Source: Apostichopus japonicus
Lineage: Eukaryota; Echinodermata; Holothuroidea; Aspidochirotida; Stichopodidae
Assembly (NCBI RefSeq): GCF_037975245.1
Contig: NC_092570.1
Location: forward strand, 5,273,001-5,337,000
Direction: 5' to 3'
Length of the DNA stretch: 64,000 nucleotides
Below the pieces are notes generated by a model, which was given only the letters and a program-made list of their open reading frames with translations, was not told the origin of the DNA and searched no databases. Shown in pieces: positions 50,701 to 62,300 of the stretch; position 1 is the first letter of the stretch, and the number at the start of each line of letters is the position of its first letter. A program made the position numbers and the translations under genes.

Positions 50701-51153
50701 TTATTCCCTGAGATGTATGTAAGAAAGCAGAGAGCTTCCCAACAAATATAATGTACAATTCATAATTTGCCAATTTACCAACAAACTTTCAAAGGAATAA
50801 ATCCAAGCGATTATTAACACCTGTTTTAAAGTCAGTTGCATTGAGAGCCATTTCCTACCTGGGCAAATATAACATCACCGGTCCTCCTTTTTGCACTGTT
50901 CATACATCCCACCTTCCTCCTGGCCTCCTCCATTTTTTTTTCCCAGGCCTTAAAATTGACCCAGGACTGTACCACCCCCCCCCCCCCCCGCCCCACCCTA
51001 AGCCAACCCATTCTCTTCAGATCTGTTTTAAGTACTTACTGCTTGGTCACTTTGACCAACCACTTCTGCCTTTGTGTTGTAAACATGAGCCCTGATGGTT
51101 GTTGTACCGACATCAATGGACAGAATGTATTTCTCTTGTTCAGTGGCAGTCAT
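34965..51153 (-). CDS. GK5: Putative glycerol kinase 5 (FGGY carbohydrate kinase family), 17 exons
   Basis: Exons in gene order: 51153-51040, 48062-47969, 46765-46696, 46103-46010, 45758-45666, 44245-44204, 43550-43475, 42852-42791, 42347-42274, 41331-41271, 40861-40735, 39874-39770, 39062-38968, 38154-38051, 37312-37250, 35590-35457, 35116-34965 (TGA). Every junction is GT-AG and phases agree; the product is 519 aa (human GK5 is 529). The N-terminal phosphate loop is [12 protein letters not shown]. Further FGGY landmarks are [43 protein letters not shown] (about 262-271), LTMGTGSF (about 281-288), and near the C-terminus IDGGVSRN and [12 protein letters not shown]. The family phosphorylates glycerol with ATP; the substrate of GK5 proteins is less well established. 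Exon 6 is a 42-nt microexon. Intron sequence next to exons 5 and 12 contains tandem copies of those exon ends. It is divergent from PSMD1. Confidence 0.95.
35693..35840 (+). mobile_element. tRNA-like SINE head fragment
   Basis: TCTATGGTGCAGTGGATATTA followed by a perfect B-box GGTTCGATTCC about 15 bases later looks like the promoter region of a tRNA-derived SINE. The rest of a cloverleaf cannot be folded convincingly, so I do not call a tRNA gene. It lies in a GK5 intron, antisense to the gene. Confidence 0.5.
36075..36395 (-). mobile_element. tRNA-derived SINE (family 1), near full length, minus strand
   Basis: On the minus strand it runs from a tRNA-like head (CATGTGGTTAAGGCAGTCGG, GGTTCGATTCCTGGCC) through the shared body to a tail of AATCCTCAATATTATTATTA. 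The same order is present in the plus-strand copy at 46909-47275. It lies in the last-but-one intron region of GK5. Confidence 0.85.
37745..37940. repeat. About 28-bp minisatellite, 7-8 copies
   Basis: The unit CATCCAAATAAAGAGGCATC followed by TTTAATAG repeats tandemly with small indels. It lies in a GK5 intron. There are no regular unique spacers, so it is not CRISPR-like. Confidence 0.9.
39190..39769 (-). repeat. 108-bp minisatellite built from GK5 exon 12 and its 5' splice site
   Basis: Five tandem copies lie directly downstream (in gene direction) of GK5 exon 12. The phrase CAGTGC recurs at 39254, 39361, 39470, 39578, 39686 and then inside the true exon at 39794, giving periods of 107-109. 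Each unit contains a diverged copy of the last 60-odd bases of exon 12 followed by a donor: GTAAGTATGG or GTGAGTATGG, with only the most distal copy degraded to GTAAAT. In the exon's frame some copies carry a stop (ATG TAA) and at least one does not. Confidence 0.92.
40041..40200. repeat. 15-bp minisatellite, about 10 copies
   Basis: The unit AACAATAGCTAACAC, with ACATG and ACACG variants, repeats tandemly in the GK5 intron between exons 11 and 12, only 170 bp from exon 12. Because the unit is a multiple of three it gives a Val/Ile/Ala-rich pseudo-frame on the minus strand. Confidence 0.92.
41470..41690. repeat. A+T low-complexity tract
   Basis: About 220 bp composed almost only of A and T (AAATAAATAAAAA with ATATATAT blocks) in the GK5 intron between exons 9 and 10. 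It is simple sequence. Confidence 0.9.
43057..43295 (+). mobile_element. tRNA-derived SINE (family 2)
   Basis: The head GGAGTTAGCTCAGTGGTTAA (A-box) and GGTTTGAGTCACTC (B-box-like) sits about 50 bases apart as in a tRNA promoter. It is followed by an unrelated body and a tail of ATACTTACATACATACAC. The head resembles a tRNA but lacks a closable acceptor stem. It lies antisense in a GK5 intron. Confidence 0.72.
44688..44726. repeat. CA/TA microsatellite
   Basis: ACACACACAC followed by TATATATATATA in a GK5 intron. Simple sequence only. Confidence 0.85.
45574..45688 (-). repeat. 57-bp tandem duplication spanning the end of GK5 exon 5
   Basis: The phrase AAATGGTAGG occurs at 45574 and 45631, and ACATGCTGACTTGT at 45607 and 45664, both 57 bp apart. 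The copy nearer the gene contains the true last 23 bases of exon 5 and its donor GTAAGT; the other copy repeats those bases with a weaker donor GTAGGT. Confidence 0.88.
46909..47275 (+). mobile_element. tRNA-derived SINE (family 1) with duplicated head
   Basis: Two tRNA-like heads lie in tandem: GTGGTCAAGTGGTTAAG at 46911 and again at 46981, each with a B-box-like GGTTCGAGTCCTGGCC or GGTTCCAGTCCTGGCC. After the second head comes the shared SINE body and the AATCCTCATTATTA tail. It lies antisense in the GK5 intron between exons 2 and 3. Confidence 0.88.
48063..51039 (-). other. GK5 intron 1, repeat-bearing
   Basis: The largest GK5 intron, about 3 kb. It contains a phrase TTAATCCTGTGAGTAACGCA twice (about 48520 and 50527), a GATGCAC-CGGGC/GCCC-GTGCATC imperfect palindrome at about 50472-50500 and a C run at 50974-50989. 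I see no gene nested in it. Confidence 0.6.
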
Positions 51154-53309
51154 GATTGCTTCAATTATTATACGTCCCTCATATAGTTGGTATCATTGTT
51201 GCATGTCTTATCATCAATTATACATAATTCTGCAGAGTATGGGAGGAAAACATAATGTACTGTTTATGTTCAGCGTGGCCAGATTGACTTATAAGAAGTA
51301 GTAGCCATATCTATGTGGCAGATATTGCAGTAGCATGCAGTCTTTGGTACACATGAAATGAAATTAAGCTCAGTAATAACACCTGATGTAACCAGTGCAT
51401 TTCATTTTCCAACTTGATGACGTCAGGGAGGAACAACTCAATCGAGCAGTAGCGCTCTCCGTACAAATGCTGTGCTAAAGCACAGTCAGTAAACAGCAAT
51501 TTCATTCGAAAAACAAAAACGACATAAATCAAAAATACATGTTCAATGGTAGGGCCGCAGCCTTATGATTATGATCTGATATAATCACAGCAGAGGAATT
51601 ACAGGCAAGGGAAAACATAGAGTAAACAGGGAAGAAGATGATCTACGGAGACCTACGGAGGTGGAGTGTGTTTGTAGCCACAATGAGTGGATAACTTGGC
51701 GAAGCTACTTTCATCCCCAGAAGCCTGTTTAACATCCTAAAACAGACTTTGAAACCATTTGCCAAAATAGAGCACTACTAAGAGCTACCTAAGTGATGAT
51801 GAACGACATCCGTGGCCACGCAAGGAACATTCAATTTTAATTGGATATGAAGTAAGCCTAATTCTGGGAAGGCATGTTGCATGCTTTTAAGGTAACAGTC
51901 AGCCTACATTGTTACTGTTACTTTAGCGTACACTAGGCTTAGCGTCAGTGTGCTCGTTGAGCATAGCCTTTTAACAGAAAATTAAAGAAAAGAGAAGTCT
52001 TGATTTTTCGTAACTATGACCTTCAGGTGCCTCGTTAATATTTTAAACTGCGTTGGGCTTATAGGAAATTGCGAGGCCTTCTAAAGTTCTAGCCCTAGCA
52101 ACAACAGCTGAATATTTTCCACGGGGAGTGAAAAAGACTTGTTACAAGAGTTGTTCCTCTCTGACGTCATCAAGATGGAATTTCAGGCATATTGCATAAC
52201 TAATGGCAGCTTACTGTGCATTTTGGTCAGGCCTTAGGAGCCAATTTTCAAAGCGAGCTTATTCAGTCCAACAGGAAGCTGTTAACTTAAAAATCTAATA
52301 TTAGATAGTTTTGAGGTTACTGAATAATATAAATGTCTTTGATCCCTGCATTCATTATTCCTTTATGCCTCCCAAGTCCCAGTTTCCAGTTCACACCCCT
52401 TAGAACACAGGTTGGATAGCTGATGCTAGCCTTGGGCATTTGCTTAACTCAATCAAGTTTGTCCTTTGAATGCTACATGATCTAGCCTACTCCCTAGTTC
52501 TGGTAACTTCTGGGGCTGGATAACTTTTTGATAAAAGTCACCCAGGAAAGAACTGATCTGCTCTCAACTCCAGTCCCCTTGCATCGAGACTGTGTGATCA
52601 TCGTCAGGTGTGTAACAGGATTCCCCTAGAAGGAGAATATAGTGCTACACATGATCATGACCAAAACGCCGAGAAGTGATACAGCATGTAGCGTTTGAAA
52701 CCTAAGTTAGATTTAACTGAGGCAGCCTAGACTGAGGTTAATGTTGTAGTGTTGACTTACGACACGAAGGCTAGGCCTATTGTCTGCTAGGCCTAAAGCC
52801 TATTGTCAAGGATATTCTAGCTTCGGAGGTGAATTATCTTTGCTATTGTCAACTCAAAGACTGCTGATAACCAAATGCTTTCGACCACAGAAGTCAGATG
52901 ACTTTTGTATTGAATCTTCTATTGTTTTAAGCCTCTAATACCTATTGTCTTCTATTCTAATGGCTCTTGTTTTCGGCATTCGTAACGTAAATGGCTAATT
53001 TTTGATAAATCTTTGGTAAACTAAAACTTACAAAAGTATGTCCGTCTGTAAATGTGTTGACCAAAACTACCGAAGTAGGGTGCCAGGTAGTACAGTACGT
53101 CGGATGACTTGGTGGTGCGACTGTTGTGGAGTAGTGGCGCACTTCCATTTTATAAATGATTGAAATACACATATATTCGCATGTGAGTCTTCTGTTCGTT
53201 CGAGACTAAAAAAAGAAACTCGTTGTAGACAACAAAACAGTTCTATGAAACAAGACCGGCGAATTACTCTATCAATCATTTAAATATAGTGTAATAGATC
53301 TTAAAGAAA
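51154..53309. promoter_or_regulatory. Divergent intergenic region between GK5 and PSMD1
   Basis: The two genes are transcribed away from each other across 2.16 kb. Two perfect cAMP-response-element palindromes TGACGTCA lie at 51418-51425 and 52162-52169, each embedded in one arm of a 31-bp inverted repeat (51409-51439 and 52148-52178, two mismatches). No coding exon is evident. Whether these sites act in transcription, or are ends of a transposon, cannot be told from sequence alone. Confidence 0.55.
51409..52178. repeat. Inverted-repeat pair, possible MITE, carrying CRE sites
   Basis: The 31-bp arms are complementary at 29 positions and enclose about 700 bp without coding potential. They could be subterminal repeats of a DNA element; no target duplication was readable. 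Confidence 0.6.
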
Positions 53310-56300
53310 ATGAAGATCACCTCAGCTGGTAAGATTTCCCTATTATCATCAAATATCATGATAATTACCCTGTTTAACGTTAATCCAATGTTATTTCGCG
53401 TAACTTGTGAACCTTGTACTGTCTGCACTTCACCTTTCGCTGAATCACTGTGATAGCCTAACGTTTACTTCGTATGTTGTATTCATACCTAATGTTATAA
53501 CGTTTCATACCTTTCTCTGTAATGTTGAAAAAGTGTTTATCAAGTTCAGCCTCTTCCTTAAGTTAGAATCTAGGCATATAGCCTAATTCCCCTTTGTAAA
53601 GGACTTTTCTATGTAGGCCTATGAAAGGTAAAAGAAGTGGAAGGGACCTGGCATATCGCAGACCTAAACCCATATCATCTTCACATGAACACAAACACTA
53701 GGCCTACAGAAACCATCTGAATCTGAATTGGTTAAGTCTGCAAAAATCCTACTAGAGGACATAAATGCCAACAGAGGCATAACATGGCATAACATATCAC
53801 TACGCCAGAGTTAGATTTGGTCTAAAATAACGGCTATGGGCTCAAATTTAGGCGGTATGAGTGAATTTTAGAGGCCTAGACTATTGTTTCTCTAGAGTAA
53901 GTGGTTATGATTAGCTAATTATATTAATCCTATTTATTATTAAACCGGTCTCTTTAACCAATATCGCTAAGCCCTCTCATCCCCATGCAGTGTGTAATGT
54001 TTTCCTTGACCTAGGAATAGTATAGTCAAGGGCCTATTATGACGGGGTAAGAATTATAACACGCTCTCGGAAATTCCACGATTTTGCCATAGCAATGAAA
54101 AGTGAGCCAAACTTGAAGTGTGCTGACAAGTCTCCCAATATGATTTTGTGTTCAAAGTCAAATAATGAAAGAAAAGCTATGTTTAAATCCTCACTTTCAA
54201 GTTGCTTATGTTGTGTTAGATAAGTTATATCAGCTAAATTGTTATTTGTTTGTGTTGAATGCAAAGAATGCAAACTATATCTCCAATTATTCTTCTTAGA
54301 ACCTGCTTATTGTAATTGTTGCATTAAAACAAAGGATATTATTTTAACTTGACACAAGTTTGAAGTTATCAAAATTGATATCAGATGCATACAATGGGCA
54401 CATTGTTAACATGTATTGCAAAAGCTAGATATGTCTAAATTAAAAGAAATTTCTTAATTGCATCATTACTTGGACCCATCATGCTTCAGTTGAGATAGAG
54501 ACTTCTGGTTAACTGATTCAAACTTAGACCTGAGTATTAAATATTTATATGGCTTTTATCCATATCAGTGTTTCCTTTAATTTTGGTACATTTCTGTCTT
54601 TTTCCTTCTTTTGTCAGGTGGTGTTATCTCTATGCTGGATGAGCCAGACATCCAGTTGAAGGTAAGTTGTTCATCTCAGTTGCAACACCAATTTCATAAG
54701 AGAAGCAGGGATTTTGTGTAAAGTTTCAGATTAAATTTCAAGTTAAATGTTACATCTCAAAAGAACCTTCTAAGAAGTAAATAACCATGAACTTTGAATA
54801 ACTTGTACACAATAGAGCTTGATTTTTGGCTCAGTACATTTTTCTAGGTTCATCCATTGTCCAGACAACTATGTAGACTAATTAGGACCCTTTATTATAG
54901 ACTAAGCTGACAAAGCTACTCTCATGTTGGAGCCCAAGTTATAACAAAGAGTTCGCATTCTTGCATTTAAGTGTTACTTTCAACATAATAAGCTGTATTT
55001 CATTGACTTGAATGCCTCTGGAAGAGGGAAAATATTTTAGCTTTGGTCTCCTGAAGTATCCTACATGAACTGCAAAGCAGTGTGCCTAAGTCTATGTTTC
55101 AGTCATGAGCTTTTGCCTGCGAAACACAGATTTCCTTTGTTCTTTTTATTTCTTTTTTGTCCGCATTTTTTTCTTACATATGTGTTTGTGTTTCCAGACT
55201 TTTGCAAATTTTCACACATCTGTGTAAAAGAATAACATGAAACATCATTTCACCTACTTGAGAAAATAATTTCATCAGTGAGAATATCGTTAGTGTCGGT
55301 ATATGGATGTACTGAGAATTTTATAACATATCAATATATATATATCTTCATGCATATTAAAATATTGCAGCCAACTCCCAAAACGAACATTCGCGCAGCT
55401 AGTACAAGCCTGCACAAAAGATGAAATTTGTTGGCACAGCCCTTAGTATGTAATGCATTGTCCATCATGTGTATGGTCTTGTCGATATTTGCACGTAGCG
55501 GCCTAGACAGCTCATTGTGCCATCACTAACCCTGCAATACATTTTCAGAGTATTTTCGTAGAAGTCAGGCTCATGGCTGATGTTATATACGATTATATGT
55601 CAGGTGTTTTAGAGTACCTTGCTCAAGAGGTAATCATGAAGTAGTATTATCTTGCCTATTGCACATCGTGGATGTATTCTATGCATGCTTGTTCCTCCCT
55701 CAGCTGTTTTTTTTATTTTATTTCTTATAATTCATCAAATATGTGTAATGTACCAATGTTCTCTCATTTTCTTCTCCCTACCATCAGGCGTATGCCTTGG
55801 AGAAACTTAATGTTCTGGTCGATGACTTTTGGGCAGAGATTGCAGACACTGTGGAAAAAATGTATGAAAATTTTCTCCATTGACAGTGTGATCCTAGGAA
55901 TTACTTCACAGTTACTGTAAACATTATTTGCTAGACCTCCAATAAAGCACCTCCATCTGTCATTGTGAAATTTAGTTTATATCAAACTGTACTTGACTTG
56001 AGCAATCAGCAGAGTGGTTTTGTGTGAATTATAATAGTTATAATAATTATAGTTGTCATCATCATTATTATTACTTTCAAGTTAATTTAGGCAGCAAGTG
56101 TTGTACCCGTAGACTGTGTATTTTACTTTGCACGTTGCAAATTCAGCAAGTCCTTCTTACCACACCGTAGGGTAATATGCGGTCTGGTAACTTTGTACAG
56201 TAATGCAAGTTAACATTAGATAACAGTACATAGTATAATGTAGTTTAATACAATGTATTGTTAGGATTTGTAATGAAATGTAATGTCACATAATGACAAT

Positions 56301-59300
56301 GCGAAATTTCAAGCAAATAGGGAAGATGACCTAAGAAGAAAGAAAAAAATCATTTCTGAAGTTCCTCTTCACTAATACATTATTGCTACTATATGCAGGG
56401 ACAAATATATATAACAAAAAAATATTTTTGCCAATACTCTACCTCTCATTGCTATCATGTTCTAATTAGTAATTATCAGACATTTGCATGTCTTAGTACA
56501 TTAGTCTCAAGTCTAAGGTATACCCATGTGGAAAATGAACTTATTATTAAAGTATAAAAAGTGTAGCACAGAGATTGTAGAAAAGTGGTGTTGGGGGGGG
56601 GGGGGGGGAGGGGGTGGAGCCTGTAAAATCAAGGACCTTGAATTTACCACAATATAACATACTGTACTTTAAATTGTAATGTACATACTACTACTTACTG
56701 TTGCTTTTCTTAATCCTACAGTGAAATGATGTATGAAGATGAAAAGTTTGAACAGAGAGAAATAGCTGCCTTGGTCGCCTCTAAGGTGTACTATCACTTG
56801 GGAGCCTTTGAAGAGTCTGTAGCGTATGCTCTAGGTGCAGGGAGTCTATTCGACGTCAACAGTAAATCGGAATACGTCTCAACTATTATAGGTAAGTCTG
56901 CATGGTAGCAAAGTGTCGGACGTCCCATCATCACGACTGTTGGTTTCATATCTTGCGTAATATATCTCTTTATCAATGCCCCCGAAATTCAGGCTATTTG
57001 CTGGCTTAAATGTAAATGGAATTAACCGTTTGCTATTGAAGGGGGGGGGAGGCACTTGTGTTTCTCGGCCAGCAAACATTAAATAATTACAGCAGTTAAA
57101 TAATTACATGATTTCCATATCAAACAAAAGCCCAGTATTACAACTTATTTATCAGTAATATTACTGGGTTGCTCCCATAAGAAAATGGAACAACTGATGT
57201 GTGCAGGAAAATGAAAAAGGTGGGAATTTATTTTGAGATTTTAGCTAAATTTTTGAAATTCTGGGCCTGTTGGTCTTTAAGATTCCTCTCCTTAGAGGTT
57301 AACATGAACACTAATGATTGGTTCGTCTTTTCCTTCGTATCCAGCCAAATGTATCGACCAATACACGAAACTCAAGGTGCACAACTACGAGCACCAAGAT
57401 GAACCCAAAGAGATTGACCCAAGGTTAGAGGCTGTTGTGAATAGGATGTTCAAGAGATGCTTTGACGACAAGAAATTCAAGCAAGCCGTCGGTATCGCCT
57501 TGGAAACCAGACGCCTGGATGTTTTCAAGGAAGCTATCCTCAAGTCTGCTGATATTCCTACTATGCTTTCATACAGTGTGAAAGTTGTGATGTCACTTCT
57601 ACAGGAGAGACAGTTTGGGAATACGGTAAGTCAAACAACCAACTATCTGTTTTGTTTCATACCTGTTATTGCTAGTTATAAACAAGCCGCTTGGTTGCGG
57701 GCAATAATTTTAGTGTTGACGTTTTGTGTGGCAGTTTTCAGGCGTATGAATAATATTTCTCATAAAATAAACTACTGAACTTTAACAGTATACTTCAGTG
57801 TACAAAAAGTGCTACATGTATATATTTTCATTGGTGTAGTATTACGCTAATAGCATTTTTGCTTGATGCAAATACCCTTTTTACAATGACATAGCATCCA
57901 GCAGTAAAATTATGATGCTATGATGTCATGACCATAAGGCCCAGTCACATCTCACCGGATTGCACGAACGGACAAGAGTACGCACGAAAAACAGTTATCC
58001 GGTTATTTCCGTTGGCAAAATTTGTCGCGCATGCATCTGGGGGTTGCAACGTACCGGACGTTCAACGGTGAAAACGGATTACAAACGTACAAGGGACGGA
58101 CAGCAACGGACGAACAACGGATGAACAACGGAATAACAACGAACGAACTAACGAACACCAACGGATAGTAACGAATTTACAACGGACAATTAACGGATAA
58201 AGAACATACAAAACGTAGGAGTACCGGAAAAGTAACGGACATACCGGACTAGCAACGGAGAAGTAACGGTCTAAAACCTTGGCCTCCGGAGTGCCTCAAA
58301 ATCAGGGGGCATCCTCATGAAATTGATGAAAGATTTTGGTCTTCCATTCGCAGCTCCTGCATTAGTTTATCATAAAGACCACCCTGCCGTCTTCTCTGTG
58401 AACCTAACAAGGCCCTAGACCAGCATTTAAGCCGAGCACGTCTCTTCCTTCTCTTCTTGACTTGTTCATTGGTCTTGATGTTGGCTTCAATGATAAGCAT
58501 CTGTGCTTGTAGCTGACACTGTGGTCTAAAGCTTGAAACTTTCTGAAGGGTCCATGCATGATGTAGGTGTTGACGGTAGAGGTAATGGGAGCAGAATGAG
58601 GCGTGGGACGCTTGGAGTGGACAAGGTGGAGGAGGTACGCTGCATCTCCGTTCTATGTCCGTCTGTTATACTTTCCTAGCCTGAGTTCTTCCGTTTCTTC
58701 CGTGTAACGTCCGTTACCTATTCGTTCATTGTCAGTTCTATTCCTTTACACTTCCGTTATTTCTACGTTAGCGTCCGTCGAATATACGGTATAGGTACTG
58801 TACTTCTACGTTTCATCCGTTCTTTGTCCGTTCATGATCCGGTGAGCAATAGCAATAACCAGAGACGAACGGAGAAATACAGTATGCCAAACGCATACAG
58901 AACGAACAAAACGCATGAGAAACTGATAAAACGGAAGCTTAACGGATTAGTAACGAATAAATAACGGAGACATTTTTCGGTGGATGTCCGTTCCAAGTTT
59001 TATGCATGTTCAAAATCGACACCGGACAAACCGGACCCTCCCGGTAATGAAACGTAGATGGACGGAGGAGAACCGCATACTAAACGGATACTAACGTACA
59101 TCAACGGAGAGCCATTTTTTGTCTTCGTTCCCTCTCCGTTATTGCAATCCGGTGAAATGTGACTGGGCTTTTACTTTGGTAGTGTGGCATTTCTCTATCA
59201 TGGTATTGTATGCAGTGTTTTACCATAGTGACGTTACAAACCTACTTTGGTAGTTTTTGAATTTCTCAATCAAGGTATCATATGCAGAAGCCTGAGACAT

Positions 59301-62300
59301 TTCTCATTATCTATTTTCAAAACGATTCCATTTTCTTGTTCATACCAGGTGTTGGGCGTACTGGTGGACTTGTACATGAACCTGGCTGTCCCTGACTACA
59401 TTAACATTTGTCAGTGTCTGATATTCAGAGATGACCCTCAAGCTGTGGCTGATATTCTAGATAAACTCATTAAGGAAGGAGGGGTAAGACTCTTACTTGT
59501 GTTTCCAAGGAAAGCAATAATCCACTCATCGTTATCAGCCAGTGTGATACTAGTGACGAACAAACTTTTTGAACAGCTAACAAAAAGACTGATTTGATTT
59601 GAGCAATATCTCAGTTTCAATGTTCCTTTCACCTCCTTGTTGCACTAATGATATCATAGATTGACAAAAAGGAACCTCCTGACACAACTTGAGAACCAAC
59701 GGCATGTCCCAACTGGAAGAAGATTTTGCTTGGATATTTGGGTTCCAGTTGTTTTTCACCAAATTCTTAATTATATTAGCTACCTGTGATAATTGGGTTT
59801 GCTTCACCTTAGACATGTGACTCATATTCATGAGATAAATAATTTCTCAGATATGATTATAACTTTCTTTTTTTTTTCTTGAAAACTTAACTTTTATACT
59901 TTGTCCTTAAGTTAACTGTTTGATCAACCAATCCACTCCACAGATTCTGTAGATTAAATTTTGTTTAATTCTCAGTCAACATTTAGGTTTCCTTCTTCAG
60001 ATTTGGTCTGAACAAAGTTCTACTTATTGTTTTAAACCAAATTGAAAGGGAAATAAGGCAAGATGTATCACATGTATCTTGTAATGACAAATTATGGATG
60101 ATTCTCTTTCCCAGCATGATATTATATATGTTGAGTAATGAAACGTTAAAATTGATGAGGAATAAAAAATGGAGATAAATATTTTATAAAATATTGGTGG
60201 AAGTGATATAAATAAAAAATAAAAATATTCCTCTGAAAAGGATAGAAATACCATAAAATTGTGACAGCTATTTTCTCAAAATCTGTGTTAGGAAGGGAAA
60301 GCAACATCATTTTTTCTTTCTTCTTCAGGAGCCAGCCCTGATGGCCTTTCAGATTGGTTTTGATCTCTACGAGTCAGCGACACAGAAGTTTTTGGCCAGG
60401 ATTCAAGGCTCTCTGAAACCAGTTGGAGCCGAAGCAGAGACGCCCACAGAAACAAAAACTGAGTAAGAGATATGTCAGCTTAGATTAGATTCGTGGAATG
60501 GCGTCCAGGCATTTCATTATCAGTGTAGCGTAGATTGTGGAAATTAAATTAAAATGTGAATTATATTATGTAGTAAGAAAAGAATAATGGTTCTGCCTCC
60601 TCTTACTCCATGAGCATTCCTTTAGGAGAATGATTTGAGATTTAAGTCATATGCCATCCATTAAATTGACCTTCAAGAAGTCTTGCTTATTAATCTTATT
60701 TTGTTTATATTTTCTCCTTTATCTTCCTTTTATTTCAACTATACTATGTATTTCTAGGGTTCCATAATACATGGAAACAGTATTGTATTATTGTCTGTCT
60801 ATACAGTCCAATTACAATGCAGAAACAGTAATGTATTCTTTCCTGTATTTTGGGAACTTAATGACCAAAGGAACAGTTCACCATTCATAGTTCTTTATCT
60901 CCGGGGTTACATAAGACTCGTAAACAATGTTGTTCCTCTCTCTCTATCTTTCCCGTCAGACTCAGAAAGCAATAAGAGAAACAATTCATATTCTTTTTCT
61001 CTCTCGCTCCTGGAACCCAGAAAACGTTTAAACAATCAAATCTTTTTCTTTATCTTTAGGGACAGCATTAGTATAGGGAGTAATGTATTTTCTTTCACTA
61101 ACTCTAATTAATATGTATCAACAAAGCTGTATTCTTGCTCTCTCTTTCTTTAGGGATCAAGAAGAGTCAGAATCGAAAGCAGAGACTCCATCAGAAGATA
61201 AAGACGGAGAAGAAACCAAACCAGAACCTAGTACAGTTGTAGAGGTCGCTTCAACTGCACAAAAATAAAATATAAAAATAAAAAATTTATATATATAATA
61301 AAAAATATAAAAAAAAACGATTCAGGAATATTTTGAGTTAGAGATGGAGGGTAGGATACAAAGAGTTTGTTGTTGTTATATGTTCTATAGCAGTTTTGTT
61401 GCTATAGTTAAATTTAAACATATTCGTTTACTTAAGTCAATTGTTGACACGGAATTGATTTGACGGGTACCCAGTGCCCAAGCCATGTGGTGCAATACTA
61501 AAGAAGATGACCCTATTCCTGTGACAAAAACGATAAAGTGAAAGAATAATGCTCAGACAGTGATACATGCTCATTTTCCATCTGTTATGTACAAATATCC
61601 TTTGCCTAAGTATGGGCCCTAGATACAGACTACCCATTGTGTAGTTATTTCCTGCCCCCCCCCCCCATCCTATAAGATGTAATTTGCTACCACATTTATA
61701 GGGTTTTGAAATCCTCTACGAGGCTCTACGAAGAGTCAGAAACGAAAGCAGAGACTCCATCAGAAGATAAAGACGGAGAAGAAACCAAACCAGAACCTAG
61801 TACAGTTGTAGAGGTCACTTCAACTGCACAAAAATAAATACAAAAATAAAATATAAAAATAAAAAATTTATATATATAATAAAAAATATAAAAAAAAACG
61901 ATTCAGGAGTATAATATTTTGAGTTAGAGATGGAGGGTAGGATACAAAGAGTTTGTTGTTGTTATATGTTCTATAGCAGTTTTGTTGCTATAGTTAAATT
62001 TAAACATATTCGTTTACTTAAGTCAATTGTTGACACGGAATTGATTTGACGGGTACCCAGTGCCCAAGCCATGTGCTGCAATACTAATTAAGATGACCCT
62101 ATTCCTGTGACAAAAACAATAAAGTGAAAGAGATAATGCTCAGACAGTAATACATGCTCATTTTCCATCTGTTATGTACAAATATCCTTTGCCCAAGTAT
62201 AGGCCCTAGATACAAACTACCCATTGTATAGTTATTTCCTTCCCCCCCCCCCCCCCATTCTAAAAGATGCCATTTGCAACCACGTTTAAAAGGGTTTTGA

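Noticed and set aside
57314-57778. Stand-alone 154-codon gene
   Set aside because: It is PSMD1 exon 5 with intron sequence read at both ends.
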